Shown here: in pieces, positions 15,813 to 24,470 of the stretch | Layout of the letters: each line of letters begins with the position of its first letter | Position numbering within the stretch: the first letter of the stretch is position 1 | Assembly: GCA_005882255.1 (NCBI GenBank) | Contig: VBEZ01000178.1 | Span: forward strand, 1 to 49,871 | DNA from: Chloroflexota bacterium | GTDB lineage: Bacteria > Chloroflexota > Limnocylindria > P2-11E | DNA length: 49,871 nt | Direction: 5' to 3' | Notes under the pieces: generated by a model | What the model saw: only the letters and a program-made list of their open reading frames with translations | The model's database searches: none | What the model was told of the DNA's origin: nothing | Made by a program: the position numbers and the translations under genes

Positions 15813-18611
15813 GTGGGCGCGAAGGCGATCTGGCGCGAGGATCTGGTCACCAGCCTGCTCTCGACGCTGCTGGTCATCGGACTCTTCCTCGATGGCTGGA
15901 ACCACATCAATCTGCAGAACGGTGCGCTGGGCGGCTTCTTCACGATCTGGCATGCGCTGCTCTACTTCGGTTTCAACGGCACCGCGCTTTGGGTCATCAC
16001 ACGCAACCCTCACCTCTACGACCGCGGCGCGCGACCCGCTCCGTACTTCCACAAGTTCCTCGGGATCCCGCTGCGCTATCCGCTCGCGATCGGTGGCCTC
16101 GCGATCGGTACCGTCGGACTGTTCGGCGACATCGCGTGGCACGCCGCCTTCGGCGCGGAGACCGGCGTCGCGCGGGTGATCGCGCCGTTCCACCTACTGC
16201 TCTTCGCGGGCGCTGCGGGTCTCGTCTCGGCACCGCTCCGATCGGCGTGGTACGCGCCGCAGTTCTACCCGAGCACGTTGTCGTTCCGCCGCATCCTGCC
16301 GCCGCTGCTCTCGCTGGCCCTCGTCACCTGCGTGGCGGCGTTCATGTTCCAGTGGCTGAACGCGTTCCTCGACTGGACGCCGTCCGTCACGATCGGTCGG
16401 ATCCCACCGGAGCTCGCGGGCGACGCGCGGGTACGAGGGACGACGGAATTCGCCGGCGCCGCACGGATCCTCGTGACCAACCTCATCCTGCTCGCGCCGC
16501 TCTTCCTCGTGATGCGGCGCTGGCGCCTGCCGTTCGGAGGCGCGACCTTCCTCTTCGTCCTCGTGAGCTTCGCCATGAGCGCGCTGACCAGCTTCGATCT
16601 CGGCGCGAGCGTCGTGGCCGCCCTCGTGGGCGGGCTCGTCGCGGACGCGCTGATCGACGCACTTCGACCCGACGCGGCTCGCACGACCGGTTACCGCGCC
16701 GTGGCCGCCGTCACGCCGCTCGTGCTGTGGACGAGCTATTTCTTGATCCTGATCTTCGTCTATCGAAGCCCCTGGCCGTTCGATCTCTGGCTCGGCACGA
16801 CGCTGCTCGCCGCGATCTCAGGCCTGCTGCTGAGCTACATCGCGATCCCTCCGGCGCTCCCGGAGTCGGTCTCCGAAGCTCAAATGCCGATGCGTGACCA
16901 CGCTCGCGCGCTGCGTGTCGGCGCGATGTCCGGGCAGGGAGCGATGGATCTTGGAGGAGGTGGCGACATGGCGACGCAAGAGCCTGTCCCAGAGAAGCGC
17001 ATCAGTCGACGGGGATTCCTCACGGGGCTCGGCATCGGACTCGGCGCCGCGGGAGCGGCCGGCGTCGCGACCGGTGTCAGCCTGGGCCGGACCGAGCTGC
17101 GGCTCTCCGCCACGACCCCGGGCAACTTCAGTCGGATGTTCCCGAATCTACCGCCCTTCTTCGAGGGTCTCCGGCCGGGGGGCGCGACCGATCAGCTCCG
17201 CGACGCCGTACGCGACATCGGCAAGCTTGGCGGTCTTCTGGATGCCAAGGACGCGATCTCCGCCGGCCCGATGGCCCTCATCGCGAACGCCGCGGTCAAC
17301 GGGAACGATCCGCCCACCAATCCCGATAACCCGACGCACACGGCCGGCGTGACCTTCTTCGGTCAATTCATGGATCTCGACATCACGTTCGACAGTCGAT
17401 CGACGCTCGGTGTGCCGACCGATCCGACCACGACGCTCAACGCCCGTGCCGCCGCCTTCGACCTCGACACCATCTACGGACAGGGTCCGTTCGTTACGCC
17501 CTCGTTCTACGACGTCGCCGACCCGGCGAAGCTGCGGATCGAGAACGGCGGCATCTTCGAGGATCTCCCACGCAATCCGGACATGACCGCGATCATTCCC
17601 GATCCGCGCACGGACCAGAACATGATGGTCTCGGGCCTCCACTGCGCGTTCATCCTGTTCCACAACAAGACCGTGGACTACGTGCGCTCACAGCTGGGAC
17701 TCATCGATCCGCCCGCGATCTTCGCGGAGGCGAAGCGCCTCGTGCTTTGGCACTACCACTGGATGATCCTGAATGAGTTCCTGCCGCTGTTCATCGGCCC
17801 GGCGATGCTGAACGACATCCTGACCAACGGTCGGCGTTTCTTCCGGCCCGACATGGGTCAGGCGACGATGCCGATCGAGTTCCAGGGCGCATGCTTCCGG
17901 GTCGGTCACACCATGATCCGCCCGTCGTACCGGGCGAACCTGAAGGGCATGGACGGCAAGCCATTCTTCGGGTTCATCTTCGATCCCGCGCTCGGTGACA
18001 TCACGCCGGCGCCTGGTCTGGATCCGGCTGACCTGCGGAGTGGCTTCCGCGCGCCGCGGCGATTCATCGGGTGGCAGACGTTCTTCGACTTCAAAGACGG
18101 CGAGGTCAAGCGCAACAAGCTGATCGACAACAAGATCTCGACACCGCTGTTCACCCTGCCGCTCGGGGCGATCGCGAGTCACAAGGCGCCGATCGCGCTC
18201 ATGCAGCGCAATCTGTTGCGTCACATCACGTGGTCGATGCCGTCGGGTCAATCGATCGCGCGCGAGATAGGGATCGATACGTTGAGCCCGGCCGATCTCG
18301 AAGAGCTCAAGGGGTACGACATGGATCTCGAGAAGAGCACGCCGCTCTTCTATTACATGCTCAAAGAGTCGGCGCTCGTGCCCAGCTCAGACATCGGCAA
18401 GAACACCGGCGGTTTCCACCTCGGGCCGGTCGGAGGCCGCATCGTGGGCGAGGTCGTCGTGGGTCTCCTGCAGAGCGATCCCGCCTCGTACGTCACGAAA
18501 CAGCCCTCGTGGATGCCGACGCTGCAGAACCCGGGCGCCGGTTTCCGCATGGTCGACTTCCTCACCTTCGCGGGCGTGGACCCAGCGACGCGGCGCACCC
18601 AGCATGCTTGA
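15813..18611 (+). CDS. Ten-helix His-rich membrane domain fused to a Tat-signal haem peroxidase
   Basis: This 932-residue frame has two parts. Residues 1-~365 form about ten membrane helices with His at helix ends or inside: GWNHINL, TIWHALLYFGF, GDIAWHAAFG, APFHLLLFAG. Residues ~398-925 begin with a twin-arginine motif (SRRGFLTGLGIGLGAAGAAG) and continue as a bacterial animal-type haem peroxidase: TFFGQFMDLDITFD, GACFRVGHTMIRPSYRAN, TWSMPSGQSIAREIG. His699 in FRVGH is the expected proximal haem ligand. The distal His of the D-H-D motif is Leu522 (D-L-D), so normal peroxidase chemistry is doubtful. An internal ATG with a perfect Shine-Dalgarno lies just before the Tat motif, so two products are possible. 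GTG 15813 was chosen for its ggagga. Confidence 0.85.
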   Translation: MGAKAIWREDLVTSLLSTLLVIGLFLDGWNHINLQNGALGGFFTIWHALLYFGFNGTALWVITRNPHLYDRGARPAPYFHKFLGIPLRYPLAIGGLAIGTVGLFGDIAWHAAFGAETGVARVIAPFHLLLFAGAAGLVSAPLRSAWYAPQFYPSTLSFRRILPPLLSLALVTCVAAFMFQWLNAFLDWTPSVTIGRIPPELAGDARVRGTTEFAGAARILVTNLILLAPLFLVMRRWRLPFGGATFLFVLVSFAMSALTSFDLGASVVAALVGGLVADALIDALRPDAARTTGYRAVAAVTPLVLWTSYFLILIFVYRSPWPFDLWLGTTLLAAISGLLLSYIAIPPALPESVSEAQMPMRDHARALRVGAMSGQGAMDLGGGGDMATQEPVPEKRISRRGFLTGLGIGLGAAGAAGVATGVSLGRTELRLSATTPGNFSRMFPNLPPFFEGLRPGGATDQLRDAVRDIGKLGGLLDAKDAISAGPMALIANAAVNGNDPPTNPDNPTHTAGVTFFGQFMDLDITFDSRSTLGVPTDPTTTLNARAAAFDLDTIYGQGPFVTPSFYDVADPAKLRIENGGIFEDLPRNPDMTAIIPDPRTDQNMMVSGLHCAFILFHNKTVDYVRSQLGLIDPPAIFAEAKRLVLWHYHWMILNEFLPLFIGPAMLNDILTNGRRFFRPDMGQATMPIEFQGACFRVGHTMIRPSYRANLKGMDGKPFFGFIFDPALGDITPAPGLDPADLRSGFRAPRRFIGWQTFFDFKDGEVKRNKLIDNKISTPLFTLPLGAIASHKAPIALMQRNLLRHITWSMPSGQSIAREIGIDTLSPADLEELKGYDMDLEKSTPLFYYMLKESALVPSSDIGKNTGGFHLGPVGGRIVGEVVVGLLQSDPASYVTKQPSWMPTLQNPGAGFRMVDFLTFAGVDPATRRTQHA
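16953..16970 (+). promoter_or_regulatory. Internal Shine-Dalgarno and ATG at the start of the peroxidase part
   Basis: ggaggaggtggcgacATG is in frame inside the fused gene (codon 386). It would start a 547-residue Tat-exported peroxidase (MATQEPVPEKRISRRGFL). It is the best ribosome-binding site in this region, which suggests either two historically separate genes or dual translation. Confidence 0.65.
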
Positions 18612-18645
18612 CCTTGGATTCGACAAAGCCTGAGAGTGCTCTGCC

Positions 18646-20553
18646 GTGAGGGATGAGGCGACGCGCTCGGACGAGCGCTCTCCGACCGTGCTCATCGCGG
18701 ACGATGACCGCGCCGTGCGCGCGCTGGTGCGGGTCACGCTCATGGCGCAGGGCTGGCGCGTGCTCGAAGCGACGACTCCGGACGAAACGCTCACCGTCGC
18801 GCGCCGCGAGCATCCGGAGATCGTCCTGCTGGATGTCATGTTCCAGGGGAGCGCGCGCGATGGATTCGTCGTCTGCCGCGAGCTTCGAAGCTCAGGGGGA
18901 ACGCGGGATACTCGCGTGGTCATGCTGACCGCGCGCGACGATGCGGAGAGCCGTGCGTTCGCGAGCGCCGTCGGCGCGACCGCCTACATCGTGAAGCCGT
19001 TCGGGCCGCTCGATCTCGTTCGGATGTTGCGGCTCGTTCTCGATCAGCCCACGTCCGATCCCGGTCTCGGGCTGTTCCTCGTCGACGCCGGTGTGATCCA
19101 ACCGGCGCAGCTCGAGCGCGCTCTCGCCGAGCAGCGTCTCCGTCAGGGCGAACGCGTACCGATCGGCGCGATCCTCACCGAGCTGGGCTTCGCTGATCGC
19201 GCCGATATCGACCGCGCGGTCGAGCGTCAGCGCCGCGCGCGCGACGTTCCTTCGCGCGCGGCGCCCGCGCAGAGACGGATCCGCCTCGTCATCGCCGACG
19301 ACAACCCGATGGTGCGCGAAGGGCTTCGCAGCGCCATCACGACGAGCGACGACCTCGTCACGGTCGGCGTCGCGGCGAACGGGACGGAAGCGCTGCGCCT
19401 CGTCCGCGATCTCGACCCGGATGTCATCGTGCTCGATCACCGCATGCCAGGTCAGCTCGGACTCGATGTGGCCGAACGGCTGCGCGCCGACTCCGACACC
19501 GCGGTCGTCATGTTCACCCTCGATGAGGGCATCCGCGAGCTGGCGCTGGCTTCCGGTGTGGCCGCGTTCGTGCCGAAGGACACGCCGCTTGCGACCCTGC
19601 TCGCTGAGATCCGCCGCGTCGCACGCCCAGCGGCCCCGGCTCCCGCGTCGGAGGAGAGATCCGCCCGCATCGTGGTGACCGCGCGCGGCGTCTCGCGCGG
19701 AGCGTTCGGCGCTCTGGCGCGACGCCGACGAGCGATCCTGACGCTGGCCATCCTGCTGGTCGCCTACGCCGCGGCATTCCTCCTCGCCGAGCCGACATTC
19801 GGCGCGGCCGCCGCGATCGTCTCGATCCTCCCGGTCGCGATCGCGGGCTCGCTTTTCGGGCCGGAGACCGGAGTCGTGGCCGCCCTGCTCGCGGTGGTCG
19901 CGAATCTCGCGCTGTGGGCCGGAACGGATCACGCGATCGGCGAGCCGATCATCCGCGTCGGCGGCAACGGCTTGGGAGCGCTCGCGCTGGTGGGCATCGG
20001 CGCCGGATTCGGAGCGATGCGAGTTCTGCGCGGTCGTTTCGATCCGCATGGCCGGCGACTCGGCGCGATCGCGGAGGTCGCGTTGGCGCTGGCCGCGGGT
20101 CCCACCCCCGACGTGCTGCGCCTTCTCGCCGAGGGCGCGCTGGAGATCGTGCCCGGCGATGCGGCGCTTCTCTACGCCGTCGTTCCGACCGGTGGTCTCG
20201 AGCTCGTCGCGGCGACCGGCGGCGCGCGAACGGTCGTCGGTCAGCGCGAGACGTCCGGCGAGCTCGTGCGCGCGCAGACACAGCGGCACGCCTCCATCTC
20301 CTGGAACGTTGCGAGCGGACCCATCGGACGCGCGGTGCCCGACGCGAAGGGCGCGATCATCGTGCCGATCCCAGGGATGGCCGAAGCCGTTGCCGGTGTG
20401 CTCGTCGTCGCGACCGCGCGACGCCGCGCGTACGGCGAAGCGCACGTGCAGGTGCTCTCCAGCTACGCGACCTTCATCGGCGCGGCCCTGAACGCTCCGA
20501 GTGTGGGGTCCGAGCGAGGCGCGCTGATCTCGCAGTCGGCGGGCACCCGCTAG
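18646..20553 (+). CDS. REC-MshEN-REC-TM-GAF signalling protein
   Basis: The 635-residue protein has a receiver domain at ~8-128 (VLIADDDRAVRALVR, IVLLDVMFQG, AYIVKPFGPLD) and a helical MshEN/GSPII_E_N-like segment at ~137-195 (LFLVDAGVIQPAQLERALAEQR, GAILTELGFADRADIDRAV). A second receiver follows at ~208-330 (LVIADDNPMVREGLR, VIVLDHRMPGQLGLD, AFVPKDTPLATLL). Three to four membrane helices at ~362-465 resemble the DUF4118 sensor region (ILTLAILLVAYAAAFLL, LFGPETGVVAALLAVVANLALW). The C-terminal ~150 residues look like a GAF domain. No kinase, HTH or cyclase output is present. Both receivers keep Asp and Lys. MshEN domains can bind c-di-GMP. Start GTG 18646, 34 bp after the peroxidase. Confidence 0.75.
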   Translation: MRDEATRSDERSPTVLIADDDRAVRALVRVTLMAQGWRVLEATTPDETLTVARREHPEIVLLDVMFQGSARDGFVVCRELRSSGGTRDTRVVMLTARDDAESRAFASAVGATAYIVKPFGPLDLVRMLRLVLDQPTSDPGLGLFLVDAGVIQPAQLERALAEQRLRQGERVPIGAILTELGFADRADIDRAVERQRRARDVPSRAAPAQRRIRLVIADDNPMVREGLRSAITTSDDLVTVGVAANGTEALRLVRDLDPDVIVLDHRMPGQLGLDVAERLRADSDTAVVMFTLDEGIRELALASGVAAFVPKDTPLATLLAEIRRVARPAAPAPASEERSARIVVTARGVSRGAFGALARRRRAILTLAILLVAYAAAFLLAEPTFGAAAAIVSILPVAIAGSLFGPETGVVAALLAVVANLALWAGTDHAIGEPIIRVGGNGLGALALVGIGAGFGAMRVLRGRFDPHGRRLGAIAEVALALAAGPTPDVLRLLAEGALEIVPGDAALLYAVVPTGGLELVAATGGARTVVGQRETSGELVRAQTQRHASISWNVASGPIGRAVPDAKGAIIVPIPGMAEAVAGVLVVATARRRAYGEAHVQVLSSYATFIGAALNAPSVGSERGALISQSAGTR

Positions 20554-20575
20554 ACGCGGGCGTCCAGCGCGGGAA

Positions 20576-20581
20576 TATCCT
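20576..20581 (+). promoter_or_regulatory. -10 box (TATCCT) for a leaderless deoC transcript
   Basis: TATCCT lies exactly 7 bp before GTG 20589, which has no Shine-Dalgarno. No -35 match is visible. Confidence 0.5.
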
Positions 20582-20588
20582 CAATGGA

Positions 20589-21530
20589 GTGGCGACCGCA
20601 CCTGCGCTTCCCGGTGGATTCGAGCTACCGCTAGAGCCGCGTCTTCCGCGACTCGGGTCGGTCGACGCGGTCGCGCTCGAGGAGCGTGCGGACGTCTTGT
20701 CGAAGCGCTCGATCAAGCGCGAATCGAAGGTCTTCGCACTGGAGCTCGCGATCCGCATGATGGACCTCACGACGCTCGAGGGCGCGGACACGCCGGGCAA
20801 GGTCGCCGCGCTCAGCTCGAAGGGCATCCGCCCCGATCCCACCGACCCCGGCATCCCTTCGGTCGCCGCGATCTGCGTCTATCCCAACCTCGTTCCGTAC
20901 GCGCTGGAGCGCACTCGTGGGACTGCCGTGACCGTGGCCAGCGTCGCGACGGCGTTCCCGTCGGGCCAGTCGCCCCTCGAGGTGAAGCTCGAGGAGACGC
21001 GGTGGGTCGTTGAGGCGGGCGCGCAGGAAGTTGACATGGTGATCGACCGCGGCGCGTTCCTGTCCGGTCGCTACGCGCAGGTGTATGACGAGATCGTGCG
21101 CGTCAAAGAGATCTGCGCGGGCCGCGCGCGGCTCAAGGTGATCCTCGAGACGGGCGAGCTCGGCACCTACGACAACGTGCGGCGCGCATCGCTGCTCGCG
21201 ATCGCGGGTGGCGCGGACTTCATCAAGACCTCGACCGGCAAGGCCGCGACCAACGCGACGTTGCCGGTGGCGCTGTGCATGCTCGAAGTGATCCGCGATG
21301 TGCACGAGGAGACCGGTCGCGTCGTCGGCATGAAGGTCGCCGGAGGCATCCGCCAGTCCAAGCAGGCGGTGCAGTTCCTCGTCCAGGTGCACGAGACGCT
21401 CGGGCTCGCGTGGCTCACGCCCGATCGCTACCGCATCGGCGCGTCGACGCTCCTCAACGACGTGCTGATGCAGCTTCGCAAGGAGCGCACCGGCCACTAT
21501 CAGAACCCGGATTACTTCACCGTTGACTGA
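20589..21530 (+). CDS. deoC: Deoxyribose-phosphate aldolase
   Basis: DeoC splits 2-deoxyribose-5-phosphate into glyceraldehyde-3-phosphate and acetaldehyde. The 313-residue protein carries the DeoC core: MMDLTTLEGADTPGKVAALSSKGI, SVAAICVYPNLVPYAL, VTVASVATAFPSGQSPLEVKLEETRWVVEAGAQEVDMVIDRG, LKVILETGEL and the Schiff-base lysine region GADFIKTSTGKAATNATL, where the Lys of FIKTSTGK is catalytic. The second Lys is in GMKVAGGIR. It has a ~60-residue N-terminal extension over short DeoC forms, as in many high-G+C bacteria. The next two genes encode aldehyde dehydrogenases, which could oxidise the acetaldehyde released. The TATCCT box supports GTG 20589 as the start. Confidence 0.93.
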   Translation: MATAPALPGGFELPLEPRLPRLGSVDAVALEERADVLSKRSIKRESKVFALELAIRMMDLTTLEGADTPGKVAALSSKGIRPDPTDPGIPSVAAICVYPNLVPYALERTRGTAVTVASVATAFPSGQSPLEVKLEETRWVVEAGAQEVDMVIDRGAFLSGRYAQVYDEIVRVKEICAGRARLKVILETGELGTYDNVRRASLLAIAGGADFIKTSTGKAATNATLPVALCMLEVIRDVHEETGRVVGMKVAGGIRQSKQAVQFLVQVHETLGLAWLTPDRYRIGASTLLNDVLMQLRKERTGHYQNPDYFTVD

Positions 21531-23019
21531 GCGCAAGCAAGACGTCGCGCGCCGCGCCGACAAGGCGCCGATGGCGACGGCATGGGACTACGCGCCGGCG
21601 CCCGAGGCGCGCGACATCGTCCGCATCCAGGAGCGCTACGGCCTGTTCATCGGTGGGAAGTTCGTCGAGCCCCTGTCAGGCGAGCGCTACACGACGATCG
21701 ACCCGGCGCGCGAGGAGCCGCTGTCAGAGGTCGCGCAGGCCAACAAGGCCGACGTCAATCGCGCGGTGAAGGCCGCGCGCGGCGCGTTCGAAGGGTCGTG
21801 GTCGAAGCTGCGCCCGAGCGAGCGCGCGAAGTATCTCTTCCGCATCGCGCGGATCCTCCAGGAGCGCTCGCGCGAGTTCGCGGTCCTCGAGTCGCTCAAC
21901 GGCGGCAAGCCGATCCGCGAATCGCGCGACGTCGACGTGCCGCTCGCGGCCGCGCACTTCTTCTACTACGCGGGCTGGGCGGACAAGCTCGAGTACGCCT
22001 TCCCGAACCGGAGGCCGCGGCCCATCGGCGTCGCGGGCCAGATCATCCCGTGGAACTTCCCGCTGCTGATGCTCGCGTGGAAGATCGCGCCCGCCCTCGC
22101 CGCCGGGAACACCGTCGTGCTCAAGCCCGCGGAGACGACGCCGCTCACCGCGCTGTTGTTCTGCGACGTGCTCCGCCAGGCGGAGCTGCCGCCGGGCGTC
22201 GTGAACATCGTGACCGGCGACGGCCGCACCGGCGCGGAGATCGTCGCGCACCCCGGCGTCGACAAGATCGCGTTCACCGGTTCGACCGAGGTGGGGAAGG
22301 CGATCCAGCGCACGCTCGCGGGCACCGGAAAGCGCCTCACGCTCGAGCTCGGCGGGAAGGCGGCCAACATCGTCTTCGACGACGCGCCACTCGACCAGGC
22401 CGTCGAAGGGATCATCAACGGCATCTATTTCAACCAGGGCCACGTGTGCTGCGCGGGTTCGCGGCTTTTCGTGCAGGAGTCGATCTACGAGGCGACCATC
22501 GCGAAGCTGAAGCGGCGCATGAGGACGCTGCGCGTTGGCGACCCGCTGGATAAGAACACCGATGTCGGCGCGATCAACTCGAAGCAGCAGCTCGAGAAGA
22601 TCGCGTCGCTCGTTCAGTCCGGTGTCGAGGAAGGCGCCGAGATCTACCAGCCGCCGTGCAAGCTGCCCGAGCGCGGTTACTGGTTCGTGCCGACGGTCTT
22701 CACCAACGTCGCGCAGTCGTACCGCATCGCGCAGGAGGAGATCTTCGGTCCGGTGCTCTCGGTGCTGACGTTCCGCACGCCCGACGAGGCGATCGAGAAG
22801 GCGAACAACACTCCCTACGGCCTGTCGGCCGGCGTGTGGACCGAAAAGGGCTCGCGCATCCTCGCGATGGCGCAGCGCCTTCGCGCCGGCGTCGTCTGGG
22901 CGAACACCTACAACCGCTTCGATCCCGCCTCGCCCTTCGGCGGATACAAGGAGTCCGGCTTCGGGCGCGAGGGCGGCCGACACGGGCTCGAGGCATACGT
23001 CGCGTTGGACGACGCATGA
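21523..23019 (+). CDS. NAD(P)-dependent aldehyde dehydrogenase
   Basis: The 498-residue protein is a full ALDH: YGLFIGGKFVEPLSGERYTTIDPARE, the Rossmann region IIPWNFPLLMLAWKIAPALAAGNTVVLKPAETTPL, FTGSTEVGKAIQ, the general base LTLELGGKAANIVFDDA, the nucleophile NQGHVCCAGSRLFVQE, and QEEIFGPVLSVLTF. It oxidises an aldehyde to an acid, and its place after deoC suggests acetaldehyde from deoxynucleoside breakdown. The start is a TTG overlapping the deoC stop by 8 bp; an ATG at 21571 is possible. The following gene overlaps by ATGA, so deoC and the two ALDH genes are translationally coupled. Confidence 0.92.
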   Translation: MTERKQDVARRADKAPMATAWDYAPAPEARDIVRIQERYGLFIGGKFVEPLSGERYTTIDPAREEPLSEVAQANKADVNRAVKAARGAFEGSWSKLRPSERAKYLFRIARILQERSREFAVLESLNGGKPIRESRDVDVPLAAAHFFYYAGWADKLEYAFPNRRPRPIGVAGQIIPWNFPLLMLAWKIAPALAAGNTVVLKPAETTPLTALLFCDVLRQAELPPGVVNIVTGDGRTGAEIVAHPGVDKIAFTGSTEVGKAIQRTLAGTGKRLTLELGGKAANIVFDDAPLDQAVEGIINGIYFNQGHVCCAGSRLFVQESIYEATIAKLKRRMRTLRVGDPLDKNTDVGAINSKQQLEKIASLVQSGVEEGAEIYQPPCKLPERGYWFVPTVFTNVAQSYRIAQEEIFGPVLSVLTFRTPDEAIEKANNTPYGLSAGVWTEKGSRILAMAQRLRAGVVWANTYNRFDPASPFGGYKESGFGREGGRHGLEAYVALDDA

Positions 23020-23810
23020 AACGGCTGCCGGTGCAGAAGACCTACAAGCTGTTCATCGGGGGCGCGTTCCCGCGCTCCGAATCAGGTCGCACGCTCGTCG
23101 CCGAGGGTGCGAACGTAGCGCGCGCGTCGCGCAAGGATCTCCGCGACGCGGTGCGCATCGCGCGCCAGGCCGGTGTCGGCTGGGCCAAAGCCACGGCCTA
23201 CAACCGCGGTCAGGTGCTCTACCGCATCGCCGAGATGATGGAGACGCGGCGCGCCGAGCTCGCGTCGGTCGCGTCGAGCAAGGCCGAGGTCGATCGCGCG
23301 ATCGACCGTGTCGTCTGGTACGCGGGCTGGGCCGACAAGATCGCGCAGGTCGTCGGCACCGCGAACCCCGTCGCGGGCCCGTACTTCAACTTCACGGTGC
23401 CCGAGCCCACCGGTGTGGTGGGAATCCTCGCTCCGGAGCCTCCGCTCCTCGGGCTAGTGTCGCGTCTCGCGCCGGTGATCGTCGGCGGCAACACCGCCGT
23501 CGTCATCGCGTCTGAAGCGCATCCGCTCGTCGCGATCGAGCTCGCCGAATGCCTCGCCACCGCCGACGTCCCGCCCGGTGTCGTGAACATCCTCACCGGC
23601 CTGCGCAAGGAGCTCGCGCCGTGGCTCGCGTCGCATATGGACGTATCCGCGCTGGACCTCACCGGCGGCGACGGCGACGCCGCCGAGCTCGAGCGCCTCG
23701 GGGCGGAGAACGTGAAGCGCGTGGTCCGCGGCAAAGCGGACGGGCAGAGCCCCTACGACATCACCGCCTTCCTCGAGCTCAAGACCGTCTGGCATCCGAT
23801 CGGGATGTGA
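23016..23810 (+). CDS. Half-length aldehyde dehydrogenase homologue lacking catalytic residues
   Basis: The 264-residue protein matches the first half of ALDH: TYKLFIGGAFPRSESGRT, ARASRKDLRDAVRIARQAGVGWAKATAYNRGQVLYRIAEMM, VVWYAGWADKIAQV, PEPTGVVGILAPEPPLLGLVSRLAPVIVGGNTAVVIASEAHPL and VPPGVVNILTG. Where the catalytic Glu and Cys should follow, the sequence becomes ALDLTGGDGDAAELERLGAEN and then ends. So it cannot catalyse the reaction itself. The organisation resembles the extra non-catalytic half-domain of ALDH16 proteins, here as a separate gene coupled by ATGA to the active one. A role as scaffold or partner subunit is inference. Its end overlaps the convergent cyclase gene by 32 bp. Confidence 0.85.
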   Translation: MKRLPVQKTYKLFIGGAFPRSESGRTLVAEGANVARASRKDLRDAVRIARQAGVGWAKATAYNRGQVLYRIAEMMETRRAELASVASSKAEVDRAIDRVVWYAGWADKIAQVVGTANPVAGPYFNFTVPEPTGVVGILAPEPPLLGLVSRLAPVIVGGNTAVVIASEAHPLVAIELAECLATADVPPGVVNILTGLRKELAPWLASHMDVSALDLTGGDGDAAELERLGAENVKRVVRGKADGQSPYDITAFLELKTVWHPIGM

Positions 23811-24468
23811 CTTCCTCTTCGATCACGTAGGCGCGCACGGGAAACGTCGCTCCGCCGACCCAGGCGATCGGCACGGCGTGCAAGCGTCCGCCATCGCGCG
23901 GTACCGCGCCGAGGTTCGTCAGGTGCTCGCACACCGGGATCCCCGCACCGAGGAGCTTCGTGTGCGCTGGCCGCGACAGGTCAGCGGTGTCGTCGATGTT
24001 GAGCGAGTCGATGCCGACGAACGAGGGTCTTGCCGTGACGAGCATCTCGGCGCTGTCCCCGCTCAGGAAGGGATGATCCGAGAAGTACGCCTCGGTGCCC
24101 CAATGGCGCGAGAAATCCGTACGCACCAGGACGGCCTGGCCCGTGAGCGTGATGCCGCGGAAGACGTCGGGCCCGATCGCGCGACCCGCGCGCGTCGCGT
24201 CGACGACCACCGCGGGCAGGTGCGCGAGGCGGTCGAGTGGGAGATCCGCGAGGTCGGCACCGGCCGGGTAGCGGTGGTGCGGCGAGTCGACGTACGTTCC
24301 GGTGTTGCCGCATAGATGCAACGAGGCGATGAGGAACTCCGCCTTGCCGCCGTAACGCTCGCGCGACGACTGGTAGTCGATGATCACGTCGACCGTCGGC
24401 TCGGGCAGGCCCGGGTAGGTCTTCATGCCCGCAACGACGCGATGGCTGACCTCGATGAAGCGGACCAC
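23779..24468 (-). CDS. Cyclase-family protein (kynurenine formamidase-like metal hydrolase)
   Basis: The 229-residue protein begins with IEVSHRVVAGMKTYPGLPEP and carries the metal-site motif HLCGNTGTYVDSPHHRYPAG, a version of the family's H-x-G-T-H-x-D-x-P-x-H with Tyr in place of the second His. It also has the downstream FVGIDSLNIDD and IPVCEHLTNLGAVP blocks. Characterised relatives hydrolyse N-formylkynurenine, isatin or other cyclic amides. The substrate is unknown here and there are no pathway neighbours. The start is GTG 24468. The 3' end lies over the end of the ALDH homologue on the other strand. Confidence 0.85.
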   Translation of the reverse strand: MVRFIEVSHRVVAGMKTYPGLPEPTVDVIIDYQSSRERYGGKAEFLIASLHLCGNTGTYVDSPHHRYPAGADLADLPLDRLAHLPAVVVDATRAGRAIGPDVFRGITLTGQAVLVRTDFSRHWGTEAYFSDHPFLSGDSAEMLVTARPSFVGIDSLNIDDTADLSRPAHTKLLGAGIPVCEHLTNLGAVPRDGGRLHAVPIAWVGGATFPVRAYVIEEEVTSRSDARRS

Positions 24469-24470
24469 GG

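Noticed and set aside
18892-20445. 517-codon minus-strand ORF
   Set aside because: Arg/Asp/His-rich low-complexity shadow of the REC-REC-GAF gene.
20544-20560. CCCGC-TAGAC-GCGGG hairpin at the end of the GAF gene
   Set aside because: Five-base stem over the stop codon with no T-run; too weak to call a terminator in this G+C background.
19914-20588. Upstream part of the long frame containing deoC
   Set aside because: Arg/Ser-rich out-of-frame reading of the GAF gene; deoC starts at GTG 20589 after a TATCCT box.
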